A DNA stretch of 64,000 bases from DASQHY01 sp035602605 (lineage in GTDB: Bacteria; Acidobacteriota; Terriglobia; Acidiferrales; UBA7541): NCBI GenBank assembly GCA_035602605.1, contig DATNLZ010000088.1, forward strand, positions 62,001 to 126,000, read 5' to 3'. This document shows, piece after piece, positions 25,641 to 34,091 of the stretch. The notes beneath the pieces were generated by a model that saw nothing but the letters and a program-made list of their open reading frames with translations, searched no databases and had not been told where the DNA came from. The first letter of the stretch is position 1, and each line of letters opens with the position of its first letter. A program made the position numbers and the translations under genes.

Positions 25641-27134
25641 ATGTACTTAGAAGCTTCGATAGTCAGGTGCATCCTCCGGCAGCTAGGGATAACAGCGTTG
25701 GTGGTCATTCTGTCGTTCTGGTTACCAGTTGTGGCCAGCGCGAGTGATACAGCTTACGAAATAACTAGCAGCGGTCAGTTAGGAGTGATCGACCTCAATA
25801 CCGGTGCTTTCACCGCAATCGGCAACATGGGTGTGACACTCATTGGATTGGGCGTATCCGGCGAGAGCCTGTATGGCGTGCAGTCCAGCACGCTCTATCA
25901 GGTGAATCGAGCGAACGGCAGTACGGCTCTTGTAGGCAGCGCGTCATTCAATTACCGAGGCTTCGGTTCCACAACGAGTGGACTGTACGGCTTAGATTTC
26001 GACATGAATCTCTACTCGGTCGATCCGACGACTGGCGCGGCTGCGTTTGTCGGGTCCACAGGCCTAGCCAATCCGAGCGGTTTTGGAGTGTCGACGGGAT
26101 CAGACACCCTTTACATCACACCCACGCCTTCGGCCGGATGCAGCGGCACACTGCTGTATTCGGTTGACACGACAACGGGCGCGGCGGCTCTGATTGGCAA
26201 CACGGGCTTTTGCGGCAGCGGAGCTTCGGTGTTCGTGAACGGCGCACTGTATACTGGTGTCTTTTCGCCTCTCGCTGTGTACACACTGGATACGAATACC
26301 GGCACAGGCTCATTCGTCGCAAATGTGTCGGGAACATCGAGCGACTTCTATGGTCTGGCGCCTATCGGATCATCGTCGTGGACACTGGTGTGGAGCGATG
26401 AATTCGACGGCGAGGACGGCTCGGCGCCGGACGCTAACAACTGGACGTATGACATAGGTGTGGGTACGAACGGCTGGGGCAACCACGAGCTGGAGTACTA
26501 CACAGACCGCTCGCCGGAGAACGTGGTCATCCTGAATGGCAATCTAGTCATTACGGCTCTTCAAGAGACGTATACCGATCCCGACGGAATAACGCGAGAC
26601 TACACTTCTGCGCGTCTCAAGACGCAGAATCGACTCTCGTTCAACTATGGTCGGTTCGAGGCGCGCATCAAAATTCCATACGGCCAAGGGCTCTGGCCGG
26701 CCTTCTGGATGCTCGGCGACAACATCAAGGAGGTCGGCTGGCCGAACTGCGGGGAGATCGATATCATGGAGAATATCGGTCGCGAACCCTCCACAGCTCA
26801 CGGCACCATTCATGGTCCGGGATATTCTGGCGGATCGGGCATCGGAGCTTCGTACACCCTGCCTGGGGACCAGCGCTTTGCTGACGACTTCCACATCTTC
26901 GCGCTAGAGTGGGAGCCTAGCGTCATCAGGTTCTATGTGGACGGTACACTCTACAAGACCGCAACGCCAGCCGATCTTCCCCCAGGAAGGACGTGGGTCT
27001 TCGATCACCCGTTCTTCCTGATTCTCAATGTCGCAGTGGGCGGCGATTGGCCGGGCAGCCCCGACTCATCCACGGTTTTCCCTCAGACCATGCTTGTGGA
27101 CTACGTCAGGGTCTATCAGCGCGGGCCCTCTTAA
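25641..27134 (+). CDS. Secreted GH16 beta-glucanase with N-terminal propeller-like domain
   Basis: 497-residue exported glycoside hydrolase. A signal peptide (about residues 1-34) is followed by a repeat domain of about 200 residues with the unit SVDTTTGAAALIGNTGF, similar to DUF4394-like beta-propellers. The catalytic GH16 domain starts near WTLVWSDEFDGEDGS and carries the nucleophile and acid/base motif GEIDIMENIG (about residues 371-380). Other laminarinase-type marks are WPAFWMLGD, HIFALEWEP and FFLILNVAVGGDWPG. The expected substrate is beta-1,3- or mixed-linkage glucan. GGAGG lies 8 bases before the ATG at 25641; upstream in-frame codons have no ribosome site. Confidence 0.9.
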   Translation: MYLEASIVRCILRQLGITALVVILSFWLPVVASASDTAYEITSSGQLGVIDLNTGAFTAIGNMGVTLIGLGVSGESLYGVQSSTLYQVNRANGSTALVGSASFNYRGFGSTTSGLYGLDFDMNLYSVDPTTGAAAFVGSTGLANPSGFGVSTGSDTLYITPTPSAGCSGTLLYSVDTTTGAAALIGNTGFCGSGASVFVNGALYTGVFSPLAVYTLDTNTGTGSFVANVSGTSSDFYGLAPIGSSSWTLVWSDEFDGEDGSAPDANNWTYDIGVGTNGWGNHELEYYTDRSPENVVILNGNLVITALQETYTDPDGITRDYTSARLKTQNRLSFNYGRFEARIKIPYGQGLWPAFWMLGDNIKEVGWPNCGEIDIMENIGREPSTAHGTIHGPGYSGGSGIGASYTLPGDQRFADDFHIFALEWEPSVIRFYVDGTLYKTATPADLPPGRTWVFDHPFFLILNVAVGGDWPGSPDSSTVFPQTMLVDYVRVYQRGPS

Positions 27135-27489
27135 TCAGAAGGAAAACTTCCGCCCTGTGGATGGCGAACAGGTGCTGGGCAAGATCGGCGATCTGAATCT
27201 GACAAGCTGGAACTATATCGGGCATGACCCCACACAGTTTCGCCACTACGGCCCTGTGGCCCAGGAGTTCTTTGGTGCTTTCGGGCACGATGCCGTCGGG
27301 ACGATTGGGAATTCGACCACCATCAACTCGGGAGATATGGAAGGAATCCTGACGATCGGTGTTCAGACCCTCGAAAAGCGTACCGGTGAGTTGCGGCAAC
27401 AAAATGCGACGTTGAAGGCCGAGAATGCCGAACTGAAGGCCCGCTTGGAAGCTATAGAGCGCAGGCTCGGCGGCAACCCGATCAAATAG
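27130..27489 (+). pseudogene. Truncated tail-fibre-type protein (S74 chaperone domain)
   Basis: The frame reads KENFRPVDGEQVLGKIGDLN, LTSWNYIGHDPTQFRHYGPV, AQEFFGAFGHDAVGTIGNST, INSGDMEGILTIGVQTLEKR and a C-terminal coiled coil (LRQQNATLKAENAELKARLE). This is the C-terminal intramolecular chaperone (peptidase S74) domain of secreted trimeric proteins. The self-cleaving serine lies in the SDRRLKEN motif just before KENF in intact members; it is missing here. The fragment starts within a few bases of the GH16 stop, so all of its N-terminal body has been deleted. The overlapping start codons upstream are inside the GH16 gene. Confidence 0.75.
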
Positions 27490-27537
27490 TCAGCACTCAC
27501 AAATCTCGACTTACTGAGCTAGTTCGTCACAGGCTAA

Positions 27538-28464
27538 TTAAGAAAAATCAACGCTTTTTTGCGGAAAACCGCTTACTTGTGGAAACCTCTCGAGTTCCTG
27601 CAGATTCCACTTGGGTATCGCGCCAGAGCGGCTGGCAACAAGTGCGCCCAGCCGATTGGCAAACTCCGCAGCTCGCTCCGCATGCCAGCCGGCGCTAAGG
27701 CCATGCACCAGCCCTGCCGAAAAAGCATCACCCGCACCGATGGTGTCCTCAACCTCGATGGAGTAGGCAGGGGATTCGATGTAGTCAGGTCCAAGCAGGA
27801 GAGCGCAGCCCTGGTCGCCGCGAGTCACGCAGATCGCCTCCCAGCCGAAACGCGCGGCGTACCTCCGGCAGAAGTCTTCTATGCTTTTGTGATGGCTATC
27901 GCCCAGGAGATTCTCAAGGATTCCAGTCTCCAGGTCGTTAAGCTTGGTAACCGTGGCCGACGAAAGGAGGTCGAAGACAACTTTTGCACTGTAGCATCCG
28001 GTGCGCAGATTAACGTCATAGAAGCGCTTCGCAGACGGGACGGCTTCAAGGACAAGCGAAGTAGTAGACCGAACGATTGCGCTCGTATGCGCAAGAGTTC
28101 CGAAATAAATCCACTCTGCTCCGGTGCGTGCCAGTTGTTCGAGTTGACTGGTCGACAAGAGAGCAAAATCGTAGGCGGCAGGCCGGTGAATCGTGAAGGA
28201 CGGCTGCCCGCCATGGTGCAGCGTGACGCTAACGAAGCCAGTGGGTTGATCGGCCACGGAACGAATATATTCGGTCGTCAGACCGAAAGCTTGCATTTGA
28301 GTGAGGGCTCTGTTGCCGCGATCGTCAGAGCCGACAGCGCTCACAAGGTACGGAGAATGACCGAGCCTGGCGGCGTGGGCGGCGAAGTTGAGCGGGGCAC
28401 CGCCCAGATGCTCGGTATCTTCGACAACATCCCAAAGCACCTCACCTATGCTAATGAGATTCAT
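27538..28464 (-). CDS. PfkB-family sugar kinase, probable fructokinase
   Basis: 308-residue cytoplasmic kinase. It shows the first ribokinase signature (HLGGAPLNFAAHAARLGH) near residue 20, the sugar contact region (DVNLRTGCYSA) and the ATP/catalytic-base motif DTIGAGDAFSAGL near residue 245. Fructokinase is the likely specificity from the GGAPLNFA motif and from the adjacent fructan hydrolase. The start is uncertain: ATG at 28464 has GAGG only three bases upstream, and TTG at 28479 in the same frame is the alternative. A remnant of a GH32 gene begins about 27 bases upstream of the ATG, so the present promoter must lie in that remnant. Confidence 0.87.
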   Translation of the reverse strand: MNLISIGEVLWDVVEDTEHLGGAPLNFAAHAARLGHSPYLVSAVGSDDRGNRALTQMQAFGLTTEYIRSVADQPTGFVSVTLHHGGQPSFTIHRPAAYDFALLSTSQLEQLARTGAEWIYFGTLAHTSAIVRSTTSLVLEAVPSAKRFYDVNLRTGCYSAKVVFDLLSSATVTKLNDLETGILENLLGDSHHKSIEDFCRRYAARFGWEAICVTRGDQGCALLLGPDYIESPAYSIEVEDTIGAGDAFSAGLVHGLSAGWHAERAAEFANRLGALVASRSGAIPKWNLQELERFPQVSGFPQKSVDFS

Positions 28465-28490
28465 CGACCTCTGCGACAACGTTGACAGTT

Positions 28491-28915
28491 ATGTCAGACG
28501 CAGCGCAAACATTCAATAATATTCCCGCGCTCGAACCGAGGCGGATCTGGATCGCGCAGGGCACGGTGAATTATCTAGGCATGCCTTTCGACCAAGTCAT
28601 GGACTTTCCGGTTGAGCGGACTTTGCAAACTACTGCGTCTGATCCTTTATTGTATGTCCATCCGGTACGGCAGATTTCGAGGCCCTACACTAGCGCTCAA
28701 TCGTGGCCTACGCAGCCGCTTTTTCCCGGCACCGACCCGATGGTGGGTACGCGGGCCGGAGAGGCCATTAATCTCGATGCGCAGGTCCAGCCTGGCAGCG
28801 CAAGTCACGTCGTTTTCACTTTGAGGGAACGCAAGTGGTCTACCACAGCGTTGCCCAGCTGCTCTTCCTCAAATATACCTTGGTTCTGCATGGTAGGGTT
28901 TGGCCCGGTTCATCC
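28491..28915 (+). pseudogene. GH32 fructanase fragment with a frameshift
   Basis: The plus strand reads AAQTFNNIPALEPRRIWIAQ, then YLGMPFDQVMDFPVERTLQT, LLYVHPVRQISRPYTSAQSW and VQPGSASHVVFTLR. This is the end of the five-bladed propeller and the start of the beta-sandwich of a GH32 levanase-type enzyme (GRRIxIxW, GMPFNQxMxFPxELTLRTT). At about 28823 the frame shifts and the homology resumes as GTQVVYHSVAQLLFLKYTLV. The N-terminal two thirds (with WMNDPNG and RDPK) and the C-terminus are absent. It is different from the intact GH32 gene next to it, so a second fructanase was lost here. Confidence 0.7.
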
Positions 28916-28942
28916 GGGCTTTAAGTGATAGAGGAGCGACGA

Positions 28943-30505
28943 ATGAAATTGACCTTCTCCAGGCCTCTAGCCCTTTTCGCTGGGGCTTGGCTTTTACTCG
29001 GCGGCTTGGATAGAGCTGTCAGCAAATCGGCGCAGACTGACGATGAGAGGTATCGTCCGCGGCTTCATTTCACCCCCGCCAAGAACTGGATGAACGACCC
29101 CAACGGTCCCATCCATTACAAGGGCGAATACCACCTGTTCTATCAACACAACCCTTTCGCAAACGACTGGGGACATATGAGTTGGGGACATGCGGTGAGC
29201 CCAGACCTGGTGCACTGGCAACATCTGCCCGTGGCTCTCCCCGAGGAGAACGGCATCATGATCTTCTCAGGCAGCACGGTCGTGGACTGGCATAACACCA
29301 GCGATTTCTGCAAAGGTTCACACAAAAAAGATCCGTCGTGTCTCGTCGCTATCTACACGGGACACACCGGCACATTGCAGACGCAGAACGTAGCCTACAG
29401 CAATGACGACGGCCGTACCTGGACCAAGTACTCGGGTAATCCAGTAATCGACCTCCACCTGCGAGACTTCCGCGACCCCAAAGTGTTTTGGCACGAAGAT
29501 AGCCACAAGTGGGTAATGGTCGCTGCCCTTCCTCGACAACATAAGGTCCGCTTCTTTGCTTCTACCGACCTCAAGCATTGGACCGCCCTCGGTGACTTTG
29601 GCCCAGCGGGCGCGACCGGGGGTGTTTGGGAGTGCCCAGATCTGTTTCAGCTTGCAGTCGAGGGCGAGCCAGGCCAAACGCGCTGGGTCCTTAGCGTCAA
29701 CCTAAATCCCGGCGGTGTGGCGGGCGGCTCCGGCGATCAGTATTTCGTCGGCCAATTTGACGGTTCGATCTTTACCAATGAGAACTCGATGGAGCAGGCC
29801 CTTTGGGCTGATTATGGAAAAGATTTCTATGCTTCTACATCTTTTTCGGATATTCCGCGGACCGATGGGAGACGGATTTGGCTGGGCTGGCTGGCGAACT
29901 GGGAGTACGCCGCCAAGATACCAACCCATCCGTGGCGGGGTTCGCTATCGATACCGCGCGCGCTCAAGCTTAGGCGTTACGCGAACAACCTCCGTCTATT
30001 GCAGCAACCTGTGGAGGAATTGCGCACTCTCCGCAACGAGCATGCGGCTCTGAAGGATCAGAACATTTTTGCGGCGAACCGCTTATTGAGGTCCAAAGGA
30101 GTCGGCGGCGAGATACTCGAGATCCTAGCTGAAATCGATCCGGGCAGTGCTGCTGAAGTTGGGCTTAAAGTACGCAAGGGGCCTACGGAGGAAACAGTTA
30201 TCGGAGTGGATACGATACAAACGCAGCTTTTTGTAGACCGAACTCGATCTGGCAACGGCGCCTTTGACCAGAAATTTCCCGGCCGACATGTGGCGCCGAC
30301 TCATCTAGCTCAAGGCAAGAGTGTTCGTCTGCATCTGTTCGTGGACCAGTCGTCGGTGGAAGTATTCGGCAATGATGGTGAGGCAGTTATTTCCGACTGC
30401 ATTTTTCCAGCGCGCAGCAGCCAAGCCATCGAAGTCTACTCGAGGGGTGGAGAAGCTCGAATCACGAAGCTGGACGTTTGGAAGTTGAGGTCTGCATGGC
30501 AGTGA
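28943..30505 (+). CDS. Secreted GH32 fructan hydrolase (levanase/inulinase type)
   Basis: 520-residue exported enzyme that hydrolyses beta-fructosides. After a signal peptide (about residues 1-30) come the GH32 nucleophile motif WMNDPNG (about 48-54), the transition-state stabiliser RDFRDPKV (about 174-181) and the acid/base ECPDLF (about 229-234). The C-terminal beta-sandwich has LFVDRTRSGN and LHLFVDQSSVEVFGNDGEAV, as in exo-levanases and inulinases. GAGGAG precedes the ATG at 28943; six extra codons upstream lack a good site. With the fructokinase gene opposite, this gives release of fructose outside and phosphorylation inside. No transporter is in the window. Confidence 0.92.
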   Translation: MKLTFSRPLALFAGAWLLLGGLDRAVSKSAQTDDERYRPRLHFTPAKNWMNDPNGPIHYKGEYHLFYQHNPFANDWGHMSWGHAVSPDLVHWQHLPVALPEENGIMIFSGSTVVDWHNTSDFCKGSHKKDPSCLVAIYTGHTGTLQTQNVAYSNDDGRTWTKYSGNPVIDLHLRDFRDPKVFWHEDSHKWVMVAALPRQHKVRFFASTDLKHWTALGDFGPAGATGGVWECPDLFQLAVEGEPGQTRWVLSVNLNPGGVAGGSGDQYFVGQFDGSIFTNENSMEQALWADYGKDFYASTSFSDIPRTDGRRIWLGWLANWEYAAKIPTHPWRGSLSIPRALKLRRYANNLRLLQQPVEELRTLRNEHAALKDQNIFAANRLLRSKGVGGEILEILAEIDPGSAAEVGLKVRKGPTEETVIGVDTIQTQLFVDRTRSGNGAFDQKFPGRHVAPTHLAQGKSVRLHLFVDQSSVEVFGNDGEAVISDCIFPARSSQAIEVYSRGGEARITKLDVWKLRSAWQ

Positions 30506-30635
30506 TCGAGGTTGCTTCGCTCCTAGATTTAGCGGGTACCCAAGCACATGTAATGCTCCGGCAGGCACTGTGACACTCAACCCATAGCTGGCAAAGAGGG
30601 ATTCTTCTCATTGAGCGTCTTCGAAAATTACACTG

Positions 30636-30680
30636 ACCACATGGTGAGCGTCGCCGCGTAGGCGACTCAAAGCATGTGGT
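30636..30680. repeat. Nested inverted repeat between convergent genes
   Basis: Outer arms ACCACATG (30636-30643) and CATGTGGT (30673-30680) enclose inner arms GTCGCC (30650-30655) and GGCGAC (30661-30666) around the loop GCGTA, with six-base internal loops on both sides. It sits between the GH32 gene (ends 30505) and ada (ends 30725), which run toward each other. It may be a bidirectional terminator or a small structured RNA. There is no T-run. Confidence 0.6.
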
Positions 30681-30724
30681 GTCAGCTTCAGGCGGGCGGG
30701 TTTATAAATTGAGCTGGACTTCGC

Positions 30725-31807
30725 TCACGCATGACTCTCCCGTTGCAGTAAGGCATGTTTGCGTTCAACACCCCATCGATAACCCGACAGTGCGCCATCG
30801 TTTCTCACCACCCGGTGGCACGGTATCGCGACGGCAAGAGTGTTTGCGGCACATGCCCGCGCCACCGCACGCACAGAACTCGGGGATCCGATCCGCTTGG
30901 CAATATCGGTGTAGCTCGCGGTTGAACCAGCCGGAATTTTTCTCAACGCCTGCCACACACGTTGTTGAAATGCGGTTCCGCGAACGTCTAGAGGCAAATT
31001 GAGTCCGAGAGCCGGGGCTTCGATGAAGCCGACTACCTCTGCGACCAGACGCTCGAACTTCTGGTCACCCCCGACAAGCGTGGCACGAGGAAACTGGTCT
31101 TGCAGCTGGCGCGCCAGCGCGTCCGGATCATCACCAAGAAGGATGGCGCAAACACCTCGCTCACTGGTTGCGACGAGGATGGAACCTAAAGAACACTCAC
31201 CGATGGCGAAACGCATTTCCGTATTTGCGCCGCCCGCGCGGTAGTCCGACGGTGTCATTCCCAAGACCTGATCAGAAGTTTCGTAAAATCGCCCGTTCGA
31301 GTTGAATCCCGCATCGAAAATTGCACGAGTTACGGTGTCGCTGCGACTAAGCTCGCTTCGAACATGTTTGGCGCGATGCGCGGTTGCATAGGCCCTCGGC
31401 GTCACACCGGTGATGGATTGAAAGACGCGATGGAAGTGGTATGTGCTCATTCCTGCATGGTTCGCAAGATCGTTTAAGCTGAGCACTTCTTCGGATTCCT
31501 CAATGAGACGGCAGACTTCCGCGATCTTCGAAGCGCGTTGTTCGGATAGCGGAGGCTGGTTCGGCTGACAGCGCCTGCACGGACGAAATCCTGCCCGCTC
31601 CGCATCTGCGCAGGTAGCGTGGAAGCGTACATTTTCAGGTTTCGCGAGACGGGAAGGGCAACAAGGGCGGCAATACACGCCGGTTGTTTCAACGGAATAA
31701 TAGAATTTGCCGTTTGCGTTTAAATCGCGGGCGATAACAGCCGCCCACCGAGGATCTTGCTGGGTCGCCACTGCTGCGGCCCTTTGGGTTGCAGTTAGTG
31801 TGCTCAT
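30725..31807 (-). CDS. ada: Ada: methylphosphotriester sensor and O6-methylguanine-DNA methyltransferase
   Basis: 360-residue bifunctional alkylation-repair protein and activator. The N-terminal zinc domain has Cys46 (VYCRPCC, the methyl acceptor equivalent to E. coli Cys38), Cys50, Cys77 and Cys80. An AraC-type helix-turn-helix follows (SLNDLANHAGMSTYHFHRVF, TVTRAIFDAGFNSNGRFYET). The C-terminal methyltransferase carries AIPCHRVVRNDG with the active Cys330 and the arginine finger region SPSSVRAVARACAANTLA. The ATG at 31807 has GGAG upstream; five in-frame codons before it are unlikely. Two further damage-related genes lie on the same strand upstream, so this is probably a small adaptive-response cluster. 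Confidence 0.94.
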   Translation of the reverse strand: MSTLTATQRAAAVATQQDPRWAAVIARDLNANGKFYYSVETTGVYCRPCCPSRLAKPENVRFHATCADAERAGFRPCRRCQPNQPPLSEQRASKIAEVCRLIEESEEVLSLNDLANHAGMSTYHFHRVFQSITGVTPRAYATAHRAKHVRSELSRSDTVTRAIFDAGFNSNGRFYETSDQVLGMTPSDYRAGGANTEMRFAIGECSLGSILVATSERGVCAILLGDDPDALARQLQDQFPRATLVGGDQKFERLVAEVVGFIEAPALGLNLPLDVRGTAFQQRVWQALRKIPAGSTASYTDIAKRIGSPSSVRAVARACAANTLAVAIPCHRVVRNDGALSGYRWGVERKHALLQRESHA

Positions 31808-32027
31808 GTGCGCTCCTTGCACCCATTCCCAGGATCATCACACTCTAGCAACGGTTGTGCGGCTCGGCACTCCGGGTCTTGCTTTCAAATTCGAAAAGTC
31901 AGAGCGTGCCGCTTGTTCGGATCTCATACAAACAACAGTAGTTGTTTCCGGAAAACCCGCCGATGTGTCAATGACTATCGTTCAGAGGTGCGATCATGCC
32001 AGGCAATCACCGGCCGAAGACTTTGCT

Positions 32028-32504
32028 TCAAGAGTACGCTGCGACGGATGCTCGCTGCTTTCGCCATTTCCGTATCGCCTGGGCATGCTTCGGGTAATGG
32101 CTGTACGTGTCGAGCCGCAGGCGATAACGAAAGCGCGTTTCGCGGATAGATTGATCGTCTGGTGTGCTCTGAATCAAGTCGATGAGCTGGCTGTGAGTTT
32201 CGTCGAGTTGCGTTAGCACCTCGGAGAGCGAGAAGTCTTTTTTCCGCTCCGTCATCACCGCGTTGAAGGCATCGATGCCGCCGTACGTGACCGAATACCG
32301 CGGCGGCTTGCCGCCCTTGAGGATGAGTGGCAAATGCTTCAACGCCTCCTCGTCCCAGCTGGTCACGTGCGCAATGATGTCTCTCACCGACCAGTTGCCC
32401 GTGACACCATGCTCCATCAAGCGCACGTCGGACAAACCAGCGTACGACGCCTTGAACACCATCCAAGCCTTATCAAGCCGTTTTAAAAGTTGCTGTCTAT
32501 TCAC
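32028..32504 (-). CDS. DinB-like four-helix-bundle protein (ClbS/DfsB type)
   Basis: 158-residue protein of the DinB/YfiT-like superfamily. The N-terminal helix (QQLLKRLDKAWMVFKASYAG), the motif GVTGNWSVRDIIAHVTSWDE with the conserved histidine, and LRLDTYSHYPKHAQAIRKWR with further histidines fit the metal site. Members act as thiol-dependent transferases or as protectors against genotoxins (ClbS). The start is GTG at 32504, 6 bases after AAGGA; a four-codon frame ATG-AAT-CGT-GAA-TAG overlaps it. The context (ada, Oxygenase-NA) is consistent with protection from alkylating agents, but this is inference. Confidence 0.8.
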   Translation of the reverse strand: MNRQQLLKRLDKAWMVFKASYAGLSDVRLMEHGVTGNWSVRDIIAHVTSWDEEALKHLPLILKGGKPPRYSVTYGGIDAFNAVMTERKKDFSLSEVLTQLDETHSQLIDLIQSTPDDQSIRETRFRYRLRLDTYSHYPKHAQAIRKWRKQRASVAAYS

Positions 32505-32546
32505 GATTCATCCTTCGGTAGCGACCGGCACGAACGAGGTCCGAGA

Positions 32547-33296
32547 TTATTTCGCGTCGTGAAAGATAACCCCTACAGTGTGGCGATGGCCGGATCTCAG
32601 CCGGCTGACTCCGTGCCGCAGGTTAACGCGATAGGTTCCGCGCGTCCCTCGCACCGGGCGGTTGTGCACTGCGAACACCACGCCATCGCCCTGGCGCAAC
32701 GGTACCACCTCAGCTCGCGACTGCATGCGTGGCCGTTGTTCGGTAAGGACGAACTCGCCGCCGGTGAAATCCCTCTCCGGTTCCGAGAGCAGAATCGCCA
32801 CCTGCAGCGGAAAGACGTGCTCGCCATACAGGTCCTGATGGAGCGCATTGTAGTCACCCTCAGCGTATTGCAGCAGGAGCGGCGTCGGCCGCGTCTGCCC
32901 CGCCTTGTGACAACGCTTGATGAAATCGGCGTGCGTGTCCGGGAAACGCACATCGATACCCATGGATTCGTTCCACCGATTGGCGATAGGTGCCAGTAGC
33001 GGGTACATCGCACTGCGCAAACGAGCGACGATATCTGGCAGCGGGTAAGAGAAGTATTTGTACTCGCCTCGCCCAAAGCCATGGCGTGCCATGACCACGT
33101 GGCTTCGGAAGTGCCGATCATCCACGTAGAGACCGGCAATGGTTTCACATTCGTCGGCGGTCAGGAGATGTCTGAACGTTGCCCAGCCGTAGCCGTCGAG
33201 ATGGGTCGAAATGCGCGCCCAATCGCAAGACTCCACACGCGCTTCGATGATCTTTGCCATTGCGTCGGGTTGGTTTGCCGGTGCAGCGGTACTCAT
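32547..33296 (-). CDS. 2OG-Fe(II) oxygenase of the Oxygenase-NA family
   Basis: 249-residue 2-oxoglutarate/iron-dependent dioxygenase of the family once annotated as DNA-damage oxygenase (Pfam Oxygenase-NA). Strongly conserved stretches are seen: VVMARHGFGRGEYKYFSYPL, RCHKAGQTRPTPLLLQYAEG, the HxD iron motif in YNALHQDLYGEHVFPLQVA, FTGGEFVLTEQRPRMQSRAE and the distal histidine and 2OG arginine in TYRVNLRHGVSRLRSG. I set the start at 33296 (AGGA upstream), since 88 upstream in-frame codons are arginine-rich and unlike the family. It is upstream of the DinB-like gene and ada on the same strand, so a role in repair of alkylated bases is plausible. Confidence 0.88.
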   Translation of the reverse strand: MSTAAPANQPDAMAKIIEARVESCDWARISTHLDGYGWATFRHLLTADECETIAGLYVDDRHFRSHVVMARHGFGRGEYKYFSYPLPDIVARLRSAMYPLLAPIANRWNESMGIDVRFPDTHADFIKRCHKAGQTRPTPLLLQYAEGDYNALHQDLYGEHVFPLQVAILLSEPERDFTGGEFVLTEQRPRMQSRAEVVPLRQGDGVVFAVHNRPVRGTRGTYRVNLRHGVSRLRSGHRHTVGVIFHDAK

Positions 33297-33680
33297 TCTA
33301 GTTCCTTTCAAGAACCGCCATCGTGGGTGCAATGTAGCATTCAGAACCTTGCGCCGCACTCCGGCTCTTGCTTTCCAATCCAGAATCTTGGGTACCCTTG
33401 CGAGCAGGGCCGCGAAACCGAATGCTCGACGAGGCCGGCCTACCCTACCTGCGGGTTGAACTCGATGCAACCTGGCAAATACGCGGCGACGGGCACCCCG
33501 ACCGCACGCCGCCTGCCCGATCGCAGTCGCCGTCGCAGCTCCCTGCGAGGGCGCTGACACCGCCTCGAGTCTGTCGGTTATTCACTGAGGGCGTTAGAAG
33601 GCCGCAGCAGTGCCAACTCCTTGCTGCCGCCCAGCATCTCGCGCGATATTCTGCCGTTCTAAAAGGAAAGCTACACCAGA
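33297..33680. other. Intergenic region
   Basis: About 384 bases between two minus-strand genes. Arginine- and proline-rich frames cross it on both strands without a family motif or ribosome site. I see no gene. The promoter for the oxygenase gene should lie near 33300-33400, but no clear boxes were recognised. Confidence 0.5.
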
Positions 33681-34091
33681 CTATTTCTGTGAGGATTTCA
33701 GATACGTGATGATCTGCCAGCGTCGCTGCTCGGGCAGACCAGACCATGACGGCATTCCTGCTCGGAGGTTGCCATTCAATATGAACCAATTCAGGTCCCC
33801 CGGCGTCGCACTTTGAATCCTCGGCGAGTGAAGACTGGGCGCGCGCTCGGTGCCGTGAGCGGTGTCGCCATGGCATTCTGCACAATGCCGACGAAACAGC
33901 TTCTTACCCGCTGCGGCTGCTTGGGCCAGGCCAGCATAGGGATTCGCCCGGGCATGATCTAATACCGGCACGTCCTTAAAAAAAGAATCCGCTGAAAGCA
34001 CGCCCTCCTTCAATTTACCCCGTTGGGCATGTCCCACCCCAACTACCGAGAGGACGAGCAAGAAGGTGATAGCAACAGTTGTCTTGGTCAT
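33681..34091 (-). CDS. Exported c-type cytochrome
   Basis: 136-residue periplasmic cytochrome c. A signal peptide (about residues 1-22, cleavage after GHA) leads to a mature protein with one haem site CAECH (FRRHCAECHGDTAHGTERAP) near residue 70 and a distal methionine in LRAGMPSWSGLPEQRRWQII near residue 112. This spacing fits class I cytochrome c (CytC_553/cbb3-type domain). The ATG overlaps the stop of the upstream outer-membrane protein gene by 4 bases (ATGA), so the two are translated together. The redox partner is unknown. Confidence 0.88.
   Translation of the reverse strand: MTKTTVAITFLLVLSVVGVGHAQRGKLKEGVLSADSFFKDVPVLDHARANPYAGLAQAAAAGKKLFRRHCAECHGDTAHGTERAPSLHSPRIQSATPGDLNWFILNGNLRAGMPSWSGLPEQRRWQIITYLKSSQK

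Noticed and set aside
31707..32216. A 169-codon plus-strand frame over the ada start region and the DinB-like gene
   Set aside because: It is antisense to two well-supported genes for most of its length and has no motif.
33297..33560. N-terminal extension of the Oxygenase-NA gene
   Set aside because: The extra 88 residues are arginine/alanine-rich and unlike the family, and the ATG at 33296 has a proper ribosome site.
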